Source: Nocardiopsis alborubida
GTDB lineage: Bacteria > Actinomycetota > Actinomycetes > Streptosporangiales > Streptosporangiaceae
Direction: 5' to 3'
DNA: 48,406 nucleotides
Assembly: GCF_012396365.1 (NCBI RefSeq)
Contig: NZ_JAAXPG010000043.1
Location: 1 to 48,406 of the forward strand
Shown here: in pieces, positions 29,703-37,407 of the stretch
How positions within the stretch are numbered: position 1 is the first letter of the stretch
How the letters are laid out: every line of letters begins with the position of its first letter
Program-made: the position numbers and the translations under genes
Notes under the pieces: generated by a model
The model's database searches: none
What the model was told of the DNA's origin: nothing
Seen by the model: the letters and a program-made list of their open reading frames with translations, nothing else

Positions 29703-30731
29703 ATGCGAACTGGGACAACCGTGCGGGCCGCCGCCCTCGGCGCCGCGACACTTCTGACGATCACCGCCTGCGGAAGCGGCGGCGAGGGGGCGGACGACTC
29801 GGGTGTCTCCCCCGCCGACGCGGACCTGACCGTGGTCACCGGCGTCTACCCCCTGGAGTGGCTGGCCGAGCGGATCGGCGGCGACCGGGTGGCGGTCGTC
29901 CAGCTCACCGAGCCGGGCACCGAGCCCCACGACCTGGAGCTCACGGGCCGACAGGTGGCCGAGGTCAGCGAGTCCGACATCGCCTTCTACGTGGAGGGCC
30001 TGCAGCCCGCCGTGGACGAGGCGATCGCGCAGGAGGCCTCCGAGAGCGCGTTCAACGTCGCCGACATCGTGGAACTGCACCCCGTGGGGGAGGACGGCCA
30101 CGACCACGCGGAGGACGGGGCGCACGCCGAGGAGGAGGGCCACGACCACGCGGAGGACGAGGCGCACTCCGAGGAGGAGGCCGCCGCCGAGGAAGAGCAC
30201 GACCACGGCGAGTACGACCCCCACTTCTGGCTGGACGTGGACCTGATGGCCCAGACCGCCCAGGCGCTCGGCGACCGGATGGCCGAGGTCAACCCCGAGG
30301 GCGCCGACGGCTACGCGCAGGGCGTGGAGGCCGTGACCGCCGAACTGGAGGCGATCGGCCAGGAGTACGAGGAGGGGCTGTCCTCCTGCGAGCACGACGA
30401 GGTGGTCGTGGGGCACACCGCCTTCACCTACCTGACCGAGGCCTACGGCCTGGAGCAGATCGGGGTCAGCGGGGTGGACCCCGAGACCGAGCCCTCCCCC
30501 TCGCAGATCGCGGCCATCACCGACATCGTCGACGAGCGCGGCATCGGGACGGTCTTCACCGAGCCGCTGATGCCCGCGGCGACCGCCGAGACCATCGCCG
30601 CCGAGACCGGCGCCCAGGTGGAGGTGCTCGACCCGCTGGAGGGCGTCACCGAGGACTCCCCCGGCGACGACTACCCGTCCATCATGCGGGGCAACCTGGA
30701 GGCGCTGACCACCGCGCTGTCCTGCTCCTGA
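29703..30731 (+). CDS. Zinc-binding lipoprotein of ABC transporters (ZnuA/AdcA, cluster 9)
   Basis: 342 residues. Lipobox ITACGSG (Cys24). Cluster-9 metal-binding motifs are in order: LTEPGTEPHDLELT (first His), a His/Asp/Glu-rich flexible loop at about 130-177 (three HDH clusters), DPHFWLDV (second His), VGHTAFTYL (third His) and an acidic residue near FTEPLMPA. It captures zinc outside the membrane and normally passes it to ZnuB/ZnuC. No permease or ATPase gene follows, so it must work with a transporter encoded elsewhere or as a zinc store. Control is probably by Zur (site at 29669-29683). The His-rich loop contains a 42-bp in-frame tandem duplication. A hairpin follows the gene. Confidence 0.88.
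   Translation: MRTGTTVRAAALGAATLLTITACGSGGEGADDSGVSPADADLTVVTGVYPLEWLAERIGGDRVAVVQLTEPGTEPHDLELTGRQVAEVSESDIAFYVEGLQPAVDEAIAQEASESAFNVADIVELHPVGEDGHDHAEDGAHAEEEGHDHAEDEAHSEEEAAAEEEHDHGEYDPHFWLDVDLMAQTAQALGDRMAEVNPEGADGYAQGVEAVTAELEAIGQEYEEGLSSCEHDEVVVGHTAFTYLTEAYGLEQIGVSGVDPETEPSPSQIAAITDIVDERGIGTVFTEPLMPAATAETIAAETGAQVEVLDPLEGVTEDSPGDDYPSIMRGNLEALTTALSCS
30096..30179 (+). repeat. 42-bp in-frame tandem duplication in the zinc lipoprotein gene
   Basis: 30096-30137 and 30138-30179 are adjacent copies differing at two bases (G to A and G to T). Each encodes GHDHAED(G/E)AH(A/S)EEE, 14 residues, so the duplication doubles the metal-loop module. The low divergence suggests a recent event. Confidence 0.85.
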
Positions 30732-30754
30732 GCCCTCGGCCCGTCCCACCGCAC

Positions 30755-30797
30755 CGGCCCCGTCGGCCCCGGGCACCCGCCCCGGCCGACGGGGCCG
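30755..30797 (+). terminator. Terminator hairpin after the zinc lipoprotein gene
   Basis: CGGCCCCGTCGGCC (30755-30768) and GGCCGACGGGGCCG (30784-30797) are exact 14-base arms with a 15-base loop, 24 bases after the stop codon. Confidence 0.7.
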
Positions 30798-31118
30798 ACG
30801 CGCTTTCGCTCCCCCCGCCCTCCCGGGAGACGGCTTTCCCGGCAGGCGGGGTCTCCGTGCTTTCGCACCCCACGCCCCCGTCGCCGCGCAGGGGGTATGC
30901 GCGCGCTCGCTTCCCCTCTTCCCGCCCGACCGAAACCGCCCCGGGCCACGCGGGCACGGTACACGGGCACGCCACGGGTTACATGGCGCTTACATACCAC
31001 CAAACCCCCGGACAAGTGGCGGGGGTCACGCTATGCTTGTGAACGTGTCGGTGCCAATGCACGTGCATCTGGCAGTGCATAAGCACGGACGTTCCCCTCG
31101 TCGAAACAAAGGAGCAGC
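30798..31118. other. Upstream region of the DUF397 gene with promoter-like elements
   Basis: No gene seen. From 30960 the sequence becomes AT-richer. TATGCT (31032-31037) with GGACAA about 16 bases upstream (31010-31015) is a possible promoter, giving a start near 31044 and placing the palindromic operator (31057-31068) just inside the transcript, where a repressor would act as a roadblock. AAAGGAG (31108-31114) is the ribosome binding site. Confidence 0.4.
31057..31068. promoter_or_regulatory. Palindrome ATGCACGTGCAT, candidate operator of the DUF397 gene
   Basis: A perfect 12-bp palindrome about 50 bases before the DUF397 start. A 15-mer, AATGCACGTGCATCT (31056-31070), is identical to one at 33308-33322 upstream of the ATPase gene of the same module. 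A further half site AGTGCAT lies at 31074-31080. The shared XRE regulator encoded between them is the natural candidate to bind here. Confidence 0.6.
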
Positions 31119-31352
31119 ATGACCGCACACAACGGCATCCCCGCGACCCAGCTCACCGAGGCGGCCTGGCAGAAGGCCCGGCGCAGCAACTCCCAGGGCG
31201 CCTGCGTCGAGATGGCCCGTCTCGGCGACGGCTCCATCGCCGTACGCAATTCGCGGTTCCCGACCGGACCGGCGCTGGTCTACACCCAGGAGGAGATCGA
31301 CTGCCTCATCCTGGGCGCCAAGGACGGGGACTTCGACAACCTGCTCAGCTAG
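31119..31352 (+). CDS. DUF397 protein
   Basis: 77 residues with an AAAGGAG ribosome binding site. DUF397 hallmarks are present: AAWQKARRSNSQGACVEMAR (the W-x-K-S-x-S...CVE motif), IAVRNSRFPTGP (V-R-D-S-K-x-P-x-G-P) and the C-terminal ILGAKDGDFDNLL. These small cytoplasmic actinobacterial proteins pair with XRE-DUF5753 regulators of the WhiJ type, often as an antagonist or cognate partner affecting development and antibiotic production. Here the regulator gene is convergent and 240 bases away, and an RsbW-like ATPase gene completes the usual trio. Confidence 0.88.
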   Translation: MTAHNGIPATQLTEAAWQKARRSNSQGACVEMARLGDGSIAVRNSRFPTGPALVYTQEEIDCLILGAKDGDFDNLLS

Positions 31353-31394
31353 GGTCCTTCGTCCCCTCTGGCGCGTTCGGCCCCATGGCACACA

Positions 31395-31425
31395 GGAGGG
31401 GTTACCGCTCGGCGGTGACCCCTTC
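31395..31425 (+). terminator. Terminator hairpin after the DUF397 gene
   Basis: GGGGTTACCGC (31398-31408) pairs with GCGGTGACCCC (31412-31422) with one G-U wobble and a three-base loop; three more outer pairs extend the stem to 31395-31425. A short T/C-rich tail follows. It lies between the convergent DUF397 and XRE genes. Confidence 0.65.
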
Positions 31426-31591
31426 TTCGGACACCGGCCCGGCGTCCGCGCCCCGGCCCATCCACGACCGCACGCTCGCGGCGGCCCGCCCGGGCGCACC
31501 TGCCCCGAAACCCGGAAAGGCCCGCCTCGGCGAGCCTCTCGTATCCCTGAGCGCGTGCTCCGGGTCCCCTCCACCCGTCCCACGCCGCTGC

Positions 31592-32488
31592 TCAGTCGAC
31601 TGCTTTGTCCAGGTCCTCCAACATCTGTTCCAGCAGCTCCAACGTCTCGTCCGGCGTGGCCGCGGCGACGCTGAGCCGGGTCATGGCCTTGGTGTAGGCC
31701 TCCACCACCGGCCTGCGGTCGATGATCTCGCCGTCGGTGAGCTGCTCCAGGTAGACCATGTCCGCGAGCTCGAACTCCGAGTAGCGCAGGAGCGTGAACG
31801 AACCCGCCTCGGCCGCGTGCGCGCCCACCGCGAAGGGGACGATCTGGAGGGTGATGTTGTCGTACTCCTTGCTGAGCTGGATGAGCCACTCCAGCTGACC
31901 GCGCATGATCTCGCGCCCGGCCTCCGGTCCGCCGATGGGTCTGCGGACCGCGGCCTCGTCCAGGATCACCCACATGCGCATACTCGTGTCGGTGCGCAGA
32001 CGCCTCTGTCTCCTGAGTCTGGCGTCGACGCGCTGCTCGGTGACCTCGTCGGTCTCCACGCCGCCGGAGATGACCGCCCGCGCGTACTCCTCGGTCTGGA
32101 GCAGCCCCGGAACGAACTGGGACTCGTAGATGCGGATGTGGTCGGCGGCCTCCTCGAAGCCGACGTAGCGGATGAACCACTTGTGCAGTGACTCCCCGTA
32201 CTCCTTCCACCAACCGGGCTTGTTGGATTCGCGCGCGACTTCGAGGATTTCCTTGATCCTCCTGCGGTCGGAGACCCCGTACATCTTGAGGAGGTCCTCG
32301 ATATCGCGCAGCTTGAAACCGACCCGGCCGAGTTCCATACGGCTGATCTTCGACGCCGATGCCCGAATCTTGTTCCCGGCATCCTCCCGGCTGATAGCAC
32401 GCGCTTCGCGAAGCTGGCGCAGCTCGTGCCCGATCAGCATGCGGCGCACAGTGGGGCCGCTCCCCTGGCGCAATCGAGCGATATCCAC
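31592..32488 (-). CDS. XRE-family regulator with DUF5753 domain (WhiJ-like)
   Basis: 298 residues. GTG 32488 (MDIARLRQGSGPT) has GAGAGG upstream; a longer frame exists but its extra residues look unlike the family. Residues about 17-70 form the helix-turn-helix (LRQLREARAISREDAGNKIR followed by ASASKISRMELGRVGF). Residues about 95-285 are the DUF5753 region with SQFVPGLLQTEEYARAVI, VWVILDEAAVRRPIGG in outline and LTLQIVPFAVGAH-like NITLQIVPF. Such regulators bind DNA and respond to a DUF397 partner, controlling development or secondary metabolism in Streptomyces (WhiJ/BldB context). It probably recognises the ATGCACGTGCAT sites at 31057 and 33309. Confidence 0.88.
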   Translation of the reverse strand: MDIARLRQGSGPTVRRMLIGHELRQLREARAISREDAGNKIRASASKISRMELGRVGFKLRDIEDLLKMYGVSDRRRIKEILEVARESNKPGWWKEYGESLHKWFIRYVGFEEAADHIRIYESQFVPGLLQTEEYARAVISGGVETDEVTEQRVDARLRRQRRLRTDTSMRMWVILDEAAVRRPIGGPEAGREIMRGQLEWLIQLSKEYDNITLQIVPFAVGAHAAEAGSFTLLRYSEFELADMVYLEQLTDGEIIDRRPVVEAYTKAMTRLSVAAATPDETLELLEQMLEDLDKAVD

Positions 32489-32707
32489 GTTCGCCGCCTC
32501 TCCCTCATTCCTCGCACAAGGGTATCCATGCGACGGGACACCTTTGCCGTGCGGACAAGACACTACAGGTACACGATAGAACGATAGAGCAGTGGCGCCT
32601 TCGGGTCCCGGTCCGGTACCCCTCCAGCACCTCCATGGGGGGCCGCGCCGCCGGAGGGCAGCGCCGCCGGAAGCACCGGGCGGAGCGCCCGGCGGGAACC
32701 CCGGGAC

Positions 32708-33205
32708 TCACACGAATTGCGCCCAAACGAACTTTCCGCCGGGCGGCGTGGGAATCACACCCCACTCTCGCGCGAAAGCACTCACCAGGGCAAGCCCCCG
32801 ACCGCCCTCCAGGTCGAGATCGGTTTCCCTTCTCTCCGGCAGCCGGTCTCCACCGTCACGAACCGCGCAGATGAATTCGCTGCCGCTGCGCATGAGCGAG
32901 AGCTGAATACCGCCGTCGCTCTGCCCTGTCAAGGGCAGAGGGCCACCGTGCCGGAGCGCATTGGTGACCAATTCCGAAACAACCACCGCGACATCGCTGG
33001 ACAAGTAGTGCATCTCCCATTCGTGGAGAAGCGCCTCGGAAATCTCGCGCGCGGCCCCCACCGAGTGGGGGCGCGGCTCGAAGCTCCACGTGACGGCGTC
33101 GTGCCGGTCCCCGCATACGGGGGTGTTCCAGCGGCGGGAACCGTGCGTCAGGACCTTGAGCCACCAGCCACCGGCCGGATCGGCCACCGCCTCAGCGCAC
33201 TCCAT
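32708..33205 (-). CDS. RsbW-like ATP-binding protein of the DUF397/XRE module
   Basis: 165 residues from ATG 33205, with GGAGGA nine bases upstream. HATPase signatures: N box VVVSELVTNALRHGG, G1 box ICAVRDGG, G2 box GGRGLALVSAFAREWGV. The first 40 residues are specific to this branch (ADPAGGWWLKVLTHG). ATPases of this kind accompany XRE/DUF397 pairs in many actinomycetes; their target is unknown and may not be a sigma factor. The gene lies 220 bases upstream of the XRE gene on the same strand, and its promoter region carries the same 15-mer as the DUF397 promoter. Confidence 0.82.
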   Translation of the reverse strand: MECAEAVADPAGGWWLKVLTHGSRRWNTPVCGDRHDAVTWSFEPRPHSVGAAREISEALLHEWEMHYLSSDVAVVVSELVTNALRHGGPLPLTGQSDGGIQLSLMRSGSEFICAVRDGGDRLPERRETDLDLEGGRGLALVSAFAREWGVIPTPPGGKFVWAQFV

Positions 33206-33308
33206 GCCTTCCACTCCTCCCTGACGCACCGCTGCGTGGGCGTCGGTGACACGGCCGGGGTGGACCGTGTCCGCGTGCAGGTCTGGCTCGTGCCCCTGCA
33301 CGACTCGA

Positions 33309-33320
33309 ATGCACGTGCAT
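33309..33320. promoter_or_regulatory. Palindrome ATGCACGTGCAT, candidate operator of the ATPase gene
   Basis: Second copy of the perfect 12-bp palindrome, within the identical 15-mer AATGCACGTGCATCT (33308-33322), about 100 bases upstream of the ATPase start. The sequence around it otherwise differs from the first site, so the match is not due to a longer duplication. Confidence 0.6.
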
Positions 33321-33386
33321 CTTCGTCTTGCAGGCAATCGTAGGCCAAGCCCCGACGATGTGCAGGCAAACGGGGAGACGACTTCG

Positions 33387-33409
33387 GCCGACCCGTAAAG
33401 CGGGTCGGC
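33387..33409. promoter_or_regulatory. Stem-loop GCCGACCCG-taaag-CGGGTCGGC
   Basis: Nine-base perfect arms with a five-base loop in the divergent promoter region, about 120 bases before the FabG-like gene. Could be an operator or an attenuator; position does not decide. Confidence 0.35.
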
Positions 33410-33527
33410 GCGGACCGCCCTATTCGCGGGCGGGGCCGTCCCGGACGCACCCCGTCCACCTACCGACCGGTTGGCATGTGGATAGGATCTTCTCGCGCCC
33501 ACCACGCGAATTCTTGGAGGTAATCCC

Positions 33528-34286
33528 ATGTCACCAACGCCCCGTGTGGCCATTGTGACCGGCGCGGCCCGTGGGATCGGTGCCGCCGCTGCTGAGCGCC
33601 TGGCGCGCGAGGGCCGGTCCGTCGCCGTGCTGGACCTGAGGGAGTCCGACGCCCAGGAGGTCGTCGACCGCGTCACGGCCGCGGGCGGCACCGCCCTGGC
33701 CGTGGGCTGCGACGTGTCCGACCCCGACCAGGTGACCGCCGCCGTCGACACCGTGGCCGAGCGCCTGGGCCCGCCCGCGATCCTGGTGAACAACGCCGGT
33801 GTCCTGCGCGACAACCTGCTGTTCAAGATGTCCGTGGAGGACTGGGACACCGTGATGAACGTGCACCTGCGGGGCTCGTTCCTCATGAGCAGGGCCGCCC
33901 AGGCCCACATGACCGCGGGCGGCTGGGGACGGATCGTCAACCTGTCCAGCTCCTCCGCGCTGGGCAACAGGGGCCAGGCCAACTACTCCGCGGCCAAGGC
34001 GGGGCTCCAGGGGTTCACCAAGACCCTGGCGATCGAGCTGGGCAAGTTCGGCGTGACCTGCAACGCGGTCGCGCCCGGGTTCATCGAGACCGCCATGACC
34101 AGGGCGACCGCGGAGCGCATCGGCGTCAAGTACGAGGACATGAAGGCCTTCAAGGAGGCCGAGATCCCGGTGCGCCGGGTGGGTGTGCCCGAGGACATCG
34201 CCAACGCCGTCGCCTTCCTCACCGGTGAGGAGGCCGGGTTCGTGTCGGGCCAGGTCCTCTACGTCGCCGGCGGACCGCTGGACTAG
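33528..34286 (+). CDS. fabG: Short-chain dehydrogenase, 3-oxoacyl-ACP reductase FabG type
   Basis: 252 residues, usual length. TTGGAGGT precedes the ATG. NADP(H) motif TGAARGIG (10-17), NNAGV after strand 4, catalytic Ser in NLSSSSALGNRG, and Tyr/Lys in YSAAKAGLQ. The C-terminal DIANAVAFLTGEEAGFVSGQ and YVAGG ending are typical. FabG reduces 3-oxoacyl-ACP to 3-hydroxyacyl-ACP in fatty acid synthesis. No other fatty-acid genes are adjacent, so this may be one of several paralogues acting on another 3-oxo substrate; the name marks the family rather than a proven role. A strong bidirectional hairpin follows. Confidence 0.8.
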   Translation: MSPTPRVAIVTGAARGIGAAAAERLAREGRSVAVLDLRESDAQEVVDRVTAAGGTALAVGCDVSDPDQVTAAVDTVAERLGPPAILVNNAGVLRDNLLFKMSVEDWDTVMNVHLRGSFLMSRAAQAHMTAGGWGRIVNLSSSSALGNRGQANYSAAKAGLQGFTKTLAIELGKFGVTCNAVAPGFIETAMTRATAERIGVKYEDMKAFKEAEIPVRRVGVPEDIANAVAFLTGEEAGFVSGQVLYVAGGPLD

Positions 34287-34302
34287 CCGACCGGGAAGCC
34301 AC

Positions 34303-34340
34303 CGTGTGCCCCGTCCGGAGCCCTCCGGACGGGGCACACG
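34303..34340. terminator. Bidirectional terminator between convergent genes
   Basis: CGTGTGCCCCGTCCGG (34303-34318) and CCGGACGGGGCACACG (34325-34340) are exact 16-base arms with a six-base loop. It lies between the stops of the FabG-like gene and the beta-lactamase-fold gene and can serve both. Confidence 0.8.
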
Positions 34341-34369
34341 TGCGGAGGGGCCGGGGACGGCGCCGGGGG

Positions 34370-35350
34370 TCATCCGCCCGGCTCCTCGGCGGCACGGGCC
34401 TCCTCCATCGCCGCCGTGACCGCGGCCGCCACCTCCTCCACCAGGGCGACACCGGTGGTGTAGTCGGGGCTGCCGTCGGTCAGGACCGCGATCAGGTACT
34501 CGCGTCCGGGCCCGGCCACGTAGCCGACGCTGTTGACGTTCCACAGGCCGCCGTTGGCCTCGCGCGGGGTCCAGCCGTTCTTGAGCCCGACGGTGTCGCC
34601 CGGGCCTGCGCTGGCAGAGACCCCCCAGGACTGCTCGGCGGCGACGGACTCCATCAGCCCGCGTGCGTAGGCCCGGTCCTCCTCCGTCAACGGACTCCCG
34701 TCGCAGTAGAGGGCGCGCAGCAGCCGCACCTGGTCGGCGGCGGTGGTCATGGTGGCGCCCCACCGGCCGCGCGGGTGGGGGTCGGTGTTGGTGAAGCCCA
34801 GCGTCTCCGCGCCCTGGACGAAGCCGTCGGTGAACCCGATCCGCGAGTACAGGCCGTCGGTGACCTCGTTGTCGCTGTAGCGGATCATGCGGGAGACCTG
34901 GGAGCGCTCGGCCCCGGTGAGGTCGCGGCCCTCCTCCTCGGCGCGCAGCAGCAGCATGGTGAGGATGGTCAGCTTGGCCAGGCTCGCCGTGGGGAACTGC
35001 CGGTTGGCGTCGTGGCTGAAGGTGGCGCCGGTGCGCAGGTCCTGCACGGCGACCGCGAAGTCGGCCGGGTGCTCCTCCCCGATCGCCCCGATCCGCGCGG
35101 TGAGCTCCTCGCGCTGGGCGGGGGTGAGGCCCTGTCCTCCGGCTTCGGGCGCGTCGACGGGCGCGAGGGGCACCGCGGGGAACGCGCTCTGGGAGACCAG
35201 CGAGCGGAACAGGGCGGGGTCCGGGCGGGGCGGTGCCGCCCCGGAGGCCGGGGTGGCGCCGGGCAGGGCGAGGGCCATGAGCACCGCGAGGACGACCGCC
35301 ACGACGGCGACGGCCCGGGCTCGGTTGTCGGCGGGGGGATGCCGGGGCAC
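34370..35350 (-). CDS. Secreted serine hydrolase of the class A beta-lactamase fold
   Basis: 326 residues from GTG 35350. Residues 10-40 form a signal peptide (VAVVAVVLAVLMALALPG, cut near ASGAA). The penicillin-recognising fold shows SLAK (Ser-x-x-Lys, active-site serine) in FPTASLAKLTIL, SDN in RYSDNEVTD, and KNG in VGLKNGWTPRE where KTG is usual. The omega-loop Glu166 motif (E-x-x-L-N) that drives deacylation in true class A enzymes is not visible. It is more likely a wall-associated hydrolase or penicillin-binding-like protein than an antibiotic-degrading enzyme. It acts outside the membrane. Convergent with the FabG-like gene. Confidence 0.72.
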   Translation of the reverse strand: MPRHPPADNRARAVAVVAVVLAVLMALALPGATPASGAAPPRPDPALFRSLVSQSAFPAVPLAPVDAPEAGGQGLTPAQREELTARIGAIGEEHPADFAVAVQDLRTGATFSHDANRQFPTASLAKLTILTMLLLRAEEEGRDLTGAERSQVSRMIRYSDNEVTDGLYSRIGFTDGFVQGAETLGFTNTDPHPRGRWGATMTTAADQVRLLRALYCDGSPLTEEDRAYARGLMESVAAEQSWGVSASAGPGDTVGLKNGWTPREANGGLWNVNSVGYVAGPGREYLIAVLTDGSPDYTTGVALVEEVAAAVTAAMEEARAAEEPGG

Positions 35351-35483
35351 GCTATCACCGGTTCGCTGACACGCGGATGGGCTGGAGTACCGCCATTATT
35401 CAGCGAAATGTCGCGAATACGAACATCTCGATACCGAATCGGTACCGGGTCCCCTCTTTTCGTCCGCTCCCGTGTGCGAATCC

Positions 35484-36098
35484 TCAGCGCTGGGTGTCCT
35501 CGTCGATACCGCGGGCCACCAGGGCCTCCCCCGTCGCGTCGGCCATCCGCAGCAGCTGGACGATGACCGGCACCACGAGCAGGTGGGGACGGCCGGACAG
35601 GCCCCGCGCCCGGTAGGCCTCGCGGGCGGCCTGCCAGGCGGAGGCGGCCATCGGGATGGAGCGGACGGTGAGCGCCAGAACGAGGGCGGTCCGGTCGGGG
35701 TTGGCGCCGACGTGCCTGAGCGGGCGGGCCATCCGCTCGAAGAGGTCGAGCATCGCGCGCACGCGGGTGGTGAGCGTGACGAGGTTGGCGAACAGGACGA
35801 GCGCGGCCAGTTGGGCGCACAGGCGCAGGGCCGTCTGCCAGTCCGCGAACAGGACCTGGAACAGGCCGATGGCCAGTAGGAACGGCCACAGCACGCGCAG
35901 CGCGGACCAGGCCCGCCCCAGCGGGAGACCGGCCAGCGGGTACAGCGCGAGCGCGGCGGCCAGGGCGCCGACGGCGACCCGGTGGTCGGCCCAGACCACG
36001 AGGCCGACACCGGCCAGCAGCAGCGCGAGGAGCTTGGCCCCGGCCGGGATCCGGTACAGGAACCCGGTGCCGGGGACGTAGAGGCCGACCGTGCTCAC
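35484..36098 (-). CDS. bioN: ECF transporter T component (BioN type)
   Basis: 204 residues; GTG 36098 overlaps the stop of the ATPase gene as GTGA, indicating translational coupling. About five membrane helices and the EcfT cytoplasmic coupling helices, each ending in Ala-Arg-Gly: AREAYRARGLSGRP and GEALVARGIDEDTQR. These ARG motifs contact the ATPases. It is the membrane scaffold that couples ATP hydrolysis to the substrate-capturing S component, here BioY encoded two genes upstream. Last gene of the bioY-ATPase-T operon. Confidence 0.88.
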   Translation of the reverse strand: MSTVGLYVPGTGFLYRIPAGAKLLALLLAGVGLVVWADHRVAVGALAAALALYPLAGLPLGRAWSALRVLWPFLLAIGLFQVLFADWQTALRLCAQLAALVLFANLVTLTTRVRAMLDLFERMARPLRHVGANPDRTALVLALTVRSIPMAASAWQAAREAYRARGLSGRPHLLVVPVIVQLLRMADATGEALVARGIDEDTQR

Positions 36099-36775
36099 CG
36101 TTCGTCCATGAGCTTGGTGTAGTGGGGCACGGCGTCGCCGGGAACGCCGTCGAAGACCACCCGGCCCGCGTCCATGACCAGGACCCGGTCGAAGCCGTCG
36201 AGCAGGTCGAGGTCGTGGGTGAACAGGACGACCTGCTGTTCCAGGCCGTCCAGGGTCCGGTGCACCATGCGGGTGTTGCGCAGGTCGAGCAGGGTGGTGG
36301 GCTCGTCGCAGACCAGCACCTCGGGCTCGGTGACCAGTACCGAGGCCAGGGCCAGGAGCTGTTTCTGCCCGCCCGAGAGCAGGTGCCCGGGGTGGTCGCG
36401 GTGGCCGTCGAGCCCGTAGCGGACCAGGGCCGCGTCCACCCGGCGGGCGGTCTCCTCCCGGCCCAGACGCAGGGAGCGCAGGCCGATCTCCACGTCCTCG
36501 GCGACGGTGGGCATGATGATCTGGTTGGCTGCGTCGGAGAAGACGAAGCCGACCCTGCGCCGGATCCTCCTGGCGTGGCGCCGGGTGTCCCACTCCCCCA
36601 GCGTCACACGGCCCTCGTCGGGGACGACGAGGCCGTTGAGGGTGCGGGCGAGCGTGGACTTGCCCGATCCGTTCGCCCCGATCACGCCGATGCGGTGCTC
36701 GGCGAGGTCGAGGGTGACGTCGCGCAGCACGGCGCGGTCGTCGTAGGAGTGGGAGACGCCCTCCAGGCGCAGCAT
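36095..36775 (-). CDS. bioM: ECF transporter ATPase (BioM type)
   Basis: 226 residues; its ATG shares one base with the bioY stop (TGATG). Walker A GANGSGKST, Q-loop region FVFSDAANQIIMP characteristic of ECF/cobalt-type ATPases, signature LSGGQKQLLALA, Walker B VLVCDEPTTLLD and switch His in LFTHDLDLLD. Only one ATPase gene is present, so it probably works as a homodimer, as in BioMNY systems. It acts on the inner membrane face, powering biotin uptake with the T and S components. Confidence 0.9.
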   Translation of the reverse strand: MLRLEGVSHSYDDRAVLRDVTLDLAEHRIGVIGANGSGKSTLARTLNGLVVPDEGRVTLGEWDTRRHARRIRRRVGFVFSDAANQIIMPTVAEDVEIGLRSLRLGREETARRVDAALVRYGLDGHRDHPGHLLSGGQKQLLALASVLVTEPEVLVCDEPTTLLDLRNTRMVHRTLDGLEQQVVLFTHDLDLLDGFDRVLVMDAGRVVFDGVPGDAVPHYTKLMDER

Positions 36776-37407
36776 CAGGATTCCCCGCGGTCGGTACCGG
36801 CCTCCACGACGGGGCGGCCCGCGGGCGGGATCGGGTAGGCGCGGTAGACGGCGCTGGCGATGAGCGCGGTGACCACGGCCTTGGCCAGGTCTCCGGGCAG
36901 GAAGGCCACCATGGAGTAGGCGGCGGCCAGGACGCCGTCGCCCATGACGACGGCCATCCAGGGGACGCCGATCGCGTAGATGACGAGGATGCCGCCGACG
37001 ATGTTGACCGCCAGGCCCGCCCAGAACCGGTAGCGCCCCCGGTCGCCGCGGACCAGGAGATCGGTGAGCAGGCCGATGACCAGGGCGGCGAAGACCCAGC
37101 TGACGATGAACCCGGCCGAGGGCCGGGCCAGGACGCCGACGCCGCCCATGCCGCCCGCGAAGAGCGGGAGTCCGGCCAGGCCGAGCGCCAGGAAGGCGGC
37201 GACCGCGAGGGTGCCGCGCTTCCAGCCCAGGAGGGCGGGGGCGAGCATGATGCCCAGGGTCTGGAGGGTGATGGGCACCGGCGAGAACGGCAGCGGGACG
37301 GCGACGGTGACGCTGAGGGCGGCGATGAGCCCGGCGAACACGGCGACGAGCGCGAGGTCGCGGGCGGTCAGGCCCCTGTGGCGGACGTTGGTCTTGGTCG
37401 TGGGCAT
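36775..37407 (-). CDS. bioY: Biotin transporter substrate-binding S component BioY
   Basis: 210 residues from ATG 37407 with AGGGGAA upstream. Six hydrophobic helices with the BioY signatures: VPLPFSPVPITLQTLGIMLA near the N-terminus, GGVGVLARPSAGFIVSW in the middle and FLPGDLAKAVVTALIAS late. BioY captures biotin at high affinity in the membrane. The gene begins the operon with the ATPase and T genes, a complete BioMNY-type biotin importer. I looked upstream for a BioQ or BirA-like operator and saw none clear. Confidence 0.92.
   Translation of the reverse strand: MPTTKTNVRHRGLTARDLALVAVFAGLIAALSVTVAVPLPFSPVPITLQTLGIMLAPALLGWKRGTLAVAAFLALGLAGLPLFAGGMGGVGVLARPSAGFIVSWVFAALVIGLLTDLLVRGDRGRYRFWAGLAVNIVGGILVIYAIGVPWMAVVMGDGVLAAAYSMVAFLPGDLAKAVVTALIASAVYRAYPIPPAGRPVVEAGTDRGES

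Larger units (their letters stand above)
33206..33527. other. Divergent promoter region of the ATPase and FabG-like genes
   Basis: About 320 bases with no gene seen. It contains the ATGCACGTGCAT palindrome (33309-33320) closer to the leftward ATPase gene and the stem-loop GCCGACCCG-taaag-CGGGTCGGC (33387-33409) closer to the rightward gene. TTGGAGGT (33514-33521) is the ribosome binding site of the FabG-like gene. Confidence 0.45.

Noticed and set aside
34370..35350. Call as an antibiotic-resistance beta-lactamase
   Set aside because: The Glu166 motif is not visible and KTG is KNG, so the resistance role is not supported.
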